Source of the DNA: Flectobacillus sp.
Lineage (GTDB): Bacteria; Bacteroidota; Bacteroidia; Cytophagales; Spirosomataceae
DNA length: 5,879 nt
Assembly: GCA_029865665.1 (NCBI GenBank)
Contig: JARXAV010000211.1
Span: forward strand, 1 to 5,879
Reading direction: 5' to 3'
Translations under genes and position numbers: made by a program
The notes under the pieces: generated by a model
The model's input: the letters and a program-made list of their open reading frames with translations, nothing else
Databases searched by the model: none
What the model was told of the DNA's origin: nothing
Shown: in pieces, positions 4,245 to 5,879 of the stretch
Position numbering within the stretch: position 1 is the first letter of the stretch
How the letters are laid out: every line of letters starts with the position of its first letter

Positions 4245-5879
4245 TTACTTCAAACTATCACCCACAAAAGCCATACATGCCATAGAGGCTAGTCCCCATT
4301 GGGCGGTGCTGTTGGTAGAAATTTTATCACCTTCTGTTACGGGATTTAATACCGTTGGGGCTTCGATTTGGTGAACTTGGGTGCTTGGCTTTTTAATTCC
4401 TCCCGAACCTTCTTCAAATTCTCGCCATGCTCGTTGAGCTAGGTTGCTGTCTTTGAGTCGTTTGGCTGCATAAGCGGTTAAGCGAGCATGTCCTTGTTTG
4501 AGGTTGAGTTTGTCGAAACTTGTTCCCAATGCTGCTTTTTGTTCTTCTTCGCTGGCGTTGTAGAGTACGCAATATTGCAACCATGCTTTTTCAAAAACAG
4601 GCATATTGACAAGGTCGATTAATTCAGCACAGATTTCGGGTAAACCAAAGGCTGAACTCAGGTGCGATGCCGAAATTTTAGAAGCAGGTTCTTTGAGGTA
4701 TTTCCCCCTCGAAAGCTCCATAATTGCTCCACCTGTAAAGAAACCGTGTGCTTGTTCGCCAATGGTTTTCATACTGTTCAATAGGCGTTCTTTGATAGCA
4801 GGATTTTCGGTGCGTTCCCATTCGGTCAACCAAGCGGAGGCAATTGCTCCCCAGTCTGTTCCGAAGGCAATGCTTGCATACTCGCCTTTAGGGTCGTTTG
4901 CTGGGCCTTTTTGTCCAATTTTTCTTCCTGGAATAATGTCTTTCAAACGACGGTGGGCTTCTACTTGCTCACGCATGAGGTCGCCCACTCGTTCGTCTGC
5001 GGTTAGGTAATAGTAAAAACGGCGATTGGCTGCTGTGCTGATGCGTAATTGTTTGGCAGAACAACCCCAATGTTGGACATTATGACGAGACCCCAGCGGA
5101 CTAAATCGCCCGATATGATGCACATCGACTTCGCCTGTGTGGCGTGTCATGGCTTCTGCCATTCTGAATACGTCGCTTTTGCCTGTTCGCAAGAAATAAT
5201 ACCAAAGCCATAAATCGGTGGCTAGTTCGGAGTTATCCCACGCAAAACCGCCCACATCATACCGCCAAACGTGTCGGTCTTTGTCGTAGGTGTGCATGAC
5301 ATCGCCATAATTCCAGAAGCCATACCAACGACGCTCATTGACCTGCCCTTTGTAGAAATCAAAGAAGAAATCCAGTTGTTTTTCGATTTTCGCTTGGGCT
5401 GTTACCTTTAAATCAGGCACAGCAAAACCACCGCCAAACAAGCCTACTTTCTCAAAATGACTTGGTGGAGCAACCAAAAGCGGAGGGTGCTGAATTTGTT
5501 CGGCAATATCCGCTAATTCTGTTTGCGAAGGCGTTGCTTCCAAGACCCAAAGCTGTACTTCGCTGGTACGGGCTACACCCATGGCTGTACCAAATTCGGG
5601 TTCGTAGTCTTCGTACGTAATGTCGAGTGCGTCTCGTTGTTTTTCAAAGGTATCTTGTCCCATGCCGTCGTGGTAAAAACGCAAATCCATTGCCGCTGCT
5701 TTGGGCGACCATAACCACAGCGTTACTTCTCCTTGGGTAGTATGGGCTTTGCGAATATCCAGTTGGGCAGGGAAACTTTGCCAGAAATTGCGAATACCAA
5801 AAGCCATCCCTCCTTGGGCTGTTCCCAAATAACCCGTACCGTTTGAGCGTCCACCAAAAGCCGATTGAATCCAGCCATA
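4245..5879 (-). CDS. Exo-rhamnogalacturonan lyase-type protein (PL26/PcRGLX-like, YetA-like), C-terminal part
   Basis: The frame is open from the right edge to the TAA at 4247-4245, giving 544 visible residues; no start is in the window. From family knowledge, full proteins are about 850-900 residues: two beta-sandwich domains followed by an (alpha/alpha)6-barrel-type catalytic domain. Visible residues of about 1-160 look like the end of the beta-sandwich part, and about 165-540 like the helical catalytic part. Recognised blocks are RRWYGFWNYGDVMHTYD (183-199), WRYDVGGFAWDNSELATD (205-222), RHTGEVDVHH (246-255) and GSRHNVQHWGCSAKQLRIS (263-281). The His, Arg, Trp and Tyr residues here probably line the active site, but I cannot assign catalytic residues. 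PL26 enzymes release unsaturated disaccharides from the non-reducing end of rhamnogalacturonan I, a pectin backbone. Secretion cannot be judged without the N-terminus. Sampled GC is about 50%, higher than the adjoining patch. No other pectin gene is visible. Confidence 0.85.
   Translation of the reverse strand, partial: YGWIQSAFGGRSNGTGYLGTAQGGMAFGIRNFWQSFPAQLDIRKAHTTQGEVTLWLWSPKAAAMDLRFYHDGMGQDTFEKQRDALDITYEDYEPEFGTAMGVARTSEVQLWVLEATPSQTELADIAEQIQHPPLLVAPPSHFEKVGLFGGGFAVPDLKVTAQAKIEKQLDFFFDFYKGQVNERRWYGFWNYGDVMHTYDKDRHVWRYDVGGFAWDNSELATDLWLWYYFLRTGKSDVFRMAEAMTRHTGEVDVHHIGRFSPLGSRHNVQHWGCSAKQLRISTAANRRFYYYLTADERVGDLMREQVEAHRRLKDIIPGRKIGQKGPANDPKGEYASIAFGTDWGAIASAWLTEWERTENPAIKERLLNSMKTIGEQAHGFFTGGAIMELSRGKYLKEPASKISASHLSSAFGLPEICAELIDLVNMPVFEKAWLQYCVLYNASEEEQKAALGTSFDKLNLKQGHARLTAYAAKRLKDSNLAQRAWREFEEGSGGIKKPSTQVHQIEAPTVLNPVTEGDKISTNSTAQWGLASMACMAFVGDSLK

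Noticed and set aside
4227..4245. AGAAG/CTTCT inverted repeat at the lyase stop as a terminator
   Set aside because: Only 5 bp of AT-rich stem with a 9-nt loop overlapping the stop codon, and no T-run directly after it.
4606..5010. Plus-strand open frame of 134 codons inside the lyase gene
   Set aside because: It is the antisense shadow of conserved lyase coding sequence, with no recognisable domain of its own.
5826..5828. TTG as a start codon for the lyase
   Set aside because: The frame stays open to the window edge with family-like sequence (YGWIQSAFGG), so TTG is an internal Leu codon and the true start lies outside.

Overview
The window looks like chromosomal DNA of a Bacteroidota bacterium, most likely a Cytophagales/Spirosomataceae-type relative. 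This rests on the gene content (a secreted DUF2911 protein, a PL26-type exo-rhamnogalacturonan lyase, a proteorhodopsin-like N-terminus), on AT-rich leaders without Shine-Dalgarno sites, and on intergenic hairpin repeats. Genus cannot be settled from the sequence alone. Every gene I can support lies on the minus strand, so transcription runs from high to low coordinates.

From the right edge leftwards: (1) 4245-5879 is the C-terminal 544 residues of a large exo-rhamnogalacturonan lyase-type protein; its N-terminus lies outside the window. (2) 4029-4244 is a gene-free spacer containing a 74-nt tract with no G on the plus strand. (3) 3759-4028 is an 89-residue orphan protein, and 3626-3745 a possible gene remnant. 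(4) 2819-3553 is an HNH-nuclease-like protein whose two zinc half-sites are separated by about 125 residues and which ends in a four-cysteine zinc-ribbon-like tail. (5) 1423-2550 is an exported DUF2911 protein with a TPR-like C-terminal half. (6) 338-1126 is a PhzF-family isomerase-like enzyme with all expected motifs. (7) 1-98 is the start of a microbial rhodopsin gene cut by the left edge.

The most structured non-coding material is in the spacers around the DUF2911 gene. One repeat family (A, about 67-70 bp, two nested hairpins) occurs three times in tandem downstream of DUF2911 and twice upstream. A second family (B, short hairpins around ATTRCAAAT) occurs five times. An A-B-B composite of about 125-134 bp flanks the DUF2911 gene in direct orientation on both sides, and a B unit lies 15-33 bp after the stop codon of three genes (PhzF, DUF2911, HNH). 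A perfect 11-bp-arm palindrome lies upstream of the rhodopsin start and overlaps a candidate promoter.

The genes do not form an obvious pathway. Conserved housekeeping or accessory genes appear to be separated by repeat-rich spacers, with an AT-rich accessory patch (about 2.8-4.0 kb) between the lyase and DUF2911. No tRNA, rRNA, CRISPR array, transposase or phage gene was seen.
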